From positions 6,014,001 to 6,078,000 of the forward strand of contig NZ_AP022601.1 in NCBI RefSeq assembly GCF_010726765.1: a DNA stretch of 64,000 bases. Direction: 5' to 3'. Shown here piece after piece: positions 63,561-64,000 of this stretch (the stretch's first letter is position 1; every line of letters begins with the position of its first letter). A program made the position numbers and the translations under genes. The notes below the pieces were generated by a model. It did not search any database, had not been told where the DNA came from, and saw nothing but the letters and a program-made list of their open reading frames with translations. The DNA is from Mycobacterium gallinarum (GTDB lineage Bacteria > Actinomycetota > Actinomycetes > Mycobacteriales > Mycobacteriaceae).

Positions 63561-64000
63561 GACGTGCTTTGCCGTTCGGCCGATATGGGTACGCATCACG
63601 GAAGTCGCTTTGTCAACATCGCGCTTCTTGATCGCCGCCACAAACTGGCGGTGCTCCCGAATGCCTCGGATACCCATCTCCGGGTGTGACTGCTGGACGT
63701 GGCGCATCGAGAGCAGAGTGGGTCCGTGGAAAGAGTCAGCCAGCATCGCGATTGCCTTGTTATGGCTGGCCTGGGCGACGCGTGTATGGAACTCCGCTGA
63801 CAGTTCCATCGGATAGAAACCTTCTTTCAAAGCCGCGTCGCCCCGGTTGCAGATCTCTGTCAGTTCGTCGATGTCCTGTTCAGTCGCACGCTCGCACACG
63901 AGCGGGATGATTCCGATCTCGAAAACCTGCCGCGCTTCGGTCACATCTTTGTCGGTCAGGCCCGACAAGCTGAGCAGATCCTCGATGCCTTCACCAATAC
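63546..64000 (-). CDS. GntR-family regulator, FCD subfamily (N-terminus outside window)
   Basis: The frame is open to the right edge. The visible about 150 residues are an FCD ligand-binding domain: EARQVFEIGIIPLVCERATEQDIDEL, with the Asp/His metal ligands expected around FHTRVAQASHNKAIAML and IREHRQFVAAIKKRDVDKATSVMRTHIGRT. The winged-helix N-terminus is missing because of the window end. FCD regulators bind small acids through a metal site and repress neighbouring catabolic genes. The dyad at 59999-60019 is the proposed target. Confidence 0.88.
   Translation of the reverse strand, partial: IGEGIEDLLSLSGLTDKDVTEARQVFEIGIIPLVCERATEQDIDELTEICNRGDAALKEGFYPMELSAEFHTRVAQASHNKAIAMLADSFHGPTLLSMRHVQQSHPEMGIRGIREHRQFVAAIKKRDVDKATSVMRTHIGRTAKHVSKGN

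Overview
The window is high-GC actinobacterial chromosome, almost certainly a rapidly growing Mycobacterium/Mycolicibacterium. Support comes from an antigen-85 mycolyltransferase, a wax ester synthase/DGAT, an F420-type nitroreductase-like protein, many acyl-CoA dehydrogenases, frequent ATGA/GTGA gene overlaps, and blocks whose order matches M. tuberculosis: nuoA-N with the Rv3143-like receiver, fadB4-fadE23-fadE24, the Rv3137-like phosphatase, and fprA-prfB-mscS-like-Rv3103c-like-ftsE-ftsX-smpB with ssrA on the same side of the chromosome.

Layout. 1-1.7 kb: the C-terminal part of a FAD monooxygenase and a TetR regulator. 1.7-17.1 kb: a complete 14-gene respiratory complex I operon (nuoA to nuoN, minus strand), nearly every junction overlapping, preceded by a receiver-domain protein. 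17.7-19.3 kb: YceI and NTF2-like proteins and a methyltransferase behind a MerR-style promoter. 19.4-27.0 kb: a minus-strand catabolic operon (homogentisate-dioxygenase-like protein, alpha/beta hydrolase, CaiB CoA-transferase, HMG-CoA lyase, TetR, acyl-CoA dehydrogenase, APH-like kinase, DUF6285-like protein). Its last three genes resemble the levulinate/4-hydroxyacyl-CoA kinase module (LvaA-LvaB-LvaC). 27.1-29.3 kb: a TetR-linked flavin monooxygenase and a Ddn-like protein. 29.5-38.5 kb: cell-envelope and lipid genes (fbp, fadB4, fadE23/24, wax synthase), inositol-type phosphatase and fprA. 38.7-44.2 kb: prfB, an MscS-like channel, a Thr/Pro-rich anchor, ftsE-ftsX, smpB and an EamA transporter that appears to start at CTG. 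44.3-56.6 kb: a GGDEF-EAL protein, MerR/S9 peptidase pair, DUF3159, SGNH esterase, a frameshifted thioesterase, an orphan protein with a possible 3' frameshift, a paired acyl-CoA dehydrogenase and a DinB/maleylpyruvate-isomerase-like protein.

56.6 kb to the end: ssrA (tmRNA) with a textbook terminator, followed immediately by a tyrosine integrase carrying one in-frame stop. Beyond it lies a cargo that looks like a catabolic island inserted at the 3' end of ssrA: a ferredoxin relic that has lost all cluster cysteines, an SDR, a Rieske oxygenase, a frameshifted unknown protein, a PanB-like aldolase-fold enzyme, an alpha/beta hydrolase with cysteine at the nucleophile elbow, and a convergent GntR/FCD repressor running off the window. 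A dyad matching GntR operators sits over the -10 box of the Rieske gene. This Rieske plus PanB-like plus Cys-hydrolase operon, and the kinase/HMG-lyase/dioxygenase-like operon at 19-27 kb, are the two best candidates for undescribed pathways. Several lesions cluster at 51-62 kb and should be checked against raw reads before being treated as biology.
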